Below are positions 5,293 through 5,321 of a DNA stretch of 5,321 bases, piece after piece; the stretch's first letter is position 1, and the number at the start of each line of letters is the position of its first letter. The notes under the pieces are model-generated. The model searched no databases, was not told the DNA's origin, and saw only the letters and a list, made by a program, of their open reading frames with translations. This stretch comes from an uncultured bacterium (GTDB taxonomy: Bacteria > Hydrogenedentota > Hydrogenedentia > Hydrogenedentales > JAEUWI01), in NCBI GenBank assembly GCA_937895305.1, contig CALAXS010000185.1, positions 1-5,321 of the forward strand. Reading direction: 5' to 3'. Made by a program: the position numbers and the translations under genes.

Positions 5293-5321
5293 ATGACGGA
5301 TACATTGGCACTGCGACTGTA
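5293..5321 (+). CDS. Start of a divergent gene, cut by the window end
   Basis: Only nine complete codons are present (MTDTLALRL) before the window ends. A good Shine-Dalgarno site and a perfect TTGACA upstream, plus the divergent layout next to a regulator gene, support a real start. The product cannot be recognised from so few residues. Genes divergent from a DeoR regulator are often under its control, so it may belong to the same pathway; that is inference only. Confidence 0.55.

Overview
The window holds a small minus-strand locus for a 2-oxoacid dehydrogenase complex. Reading in the direction of transcription (right to left), it has a DeoR-family regulator (5186-4401), a lipoylated E2 acyltransferase (4386-3184), a 473-bp repeat-filled gap, and a fused alpha+beta E1 dehydrogenase (2710-182). 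A clear intrinsic terminator (136-108) ends it. At the right edge a divergent plus-strand gene starts at 5293 and runs out of the window.

The sequence looks bacterial: Shine-Dalgarno sites, sigma70-like promoters, moderate GC and no introns. The intergenic spaces carry several of the short dispersed repeats seen in medium-to-large environmental bacterial genomes: a CACARAGRR 9-mer array, the GTCATTCC...GGAAT palindrome, a GC-AGA-GC twin hairpin and an ATTGCCGCG...CAATGAC palindrome. The single-chain E1 of about 840 residues, with GDAS in its thiamine-diphosphate motif, recalls homologues I associate with Lentisphaerota/Verrucomicrobiota/Planctomycetota-like and some anaerobic lineages. That placement is from memory and is not secure.

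Functionally, E1 should decarboxylate a 2-oxoacid (pyruvate, acetoin or a branched-chain oxoacid; the sequence alone does not decide which) and pass the acyl group to the lipoyl arm on Lys42 of E2, which transfers it to CoA. No E3 (dihydrolipoamide dehydrogenase) lies in the window, so it must come from elsewhere. The regulator sits 14 bp upstream of E2 and has its own promoter with a palindrome over the -10 box. This suggests an autoregulated operon responding to a sugar-phosphate-type effector.

The most unusual points are: the E1 gene is bracketed by two repeat families in mirror order and opposite orientation; the E2-E1 gap is a pile-up of unrelated palindromic repeats; E1 is fused, carries an insertion of about 60 residues and has a non-canonical GDA motif; and a DeoR protein, not a PdhR- or AcoR-type regulator, heads the operon.
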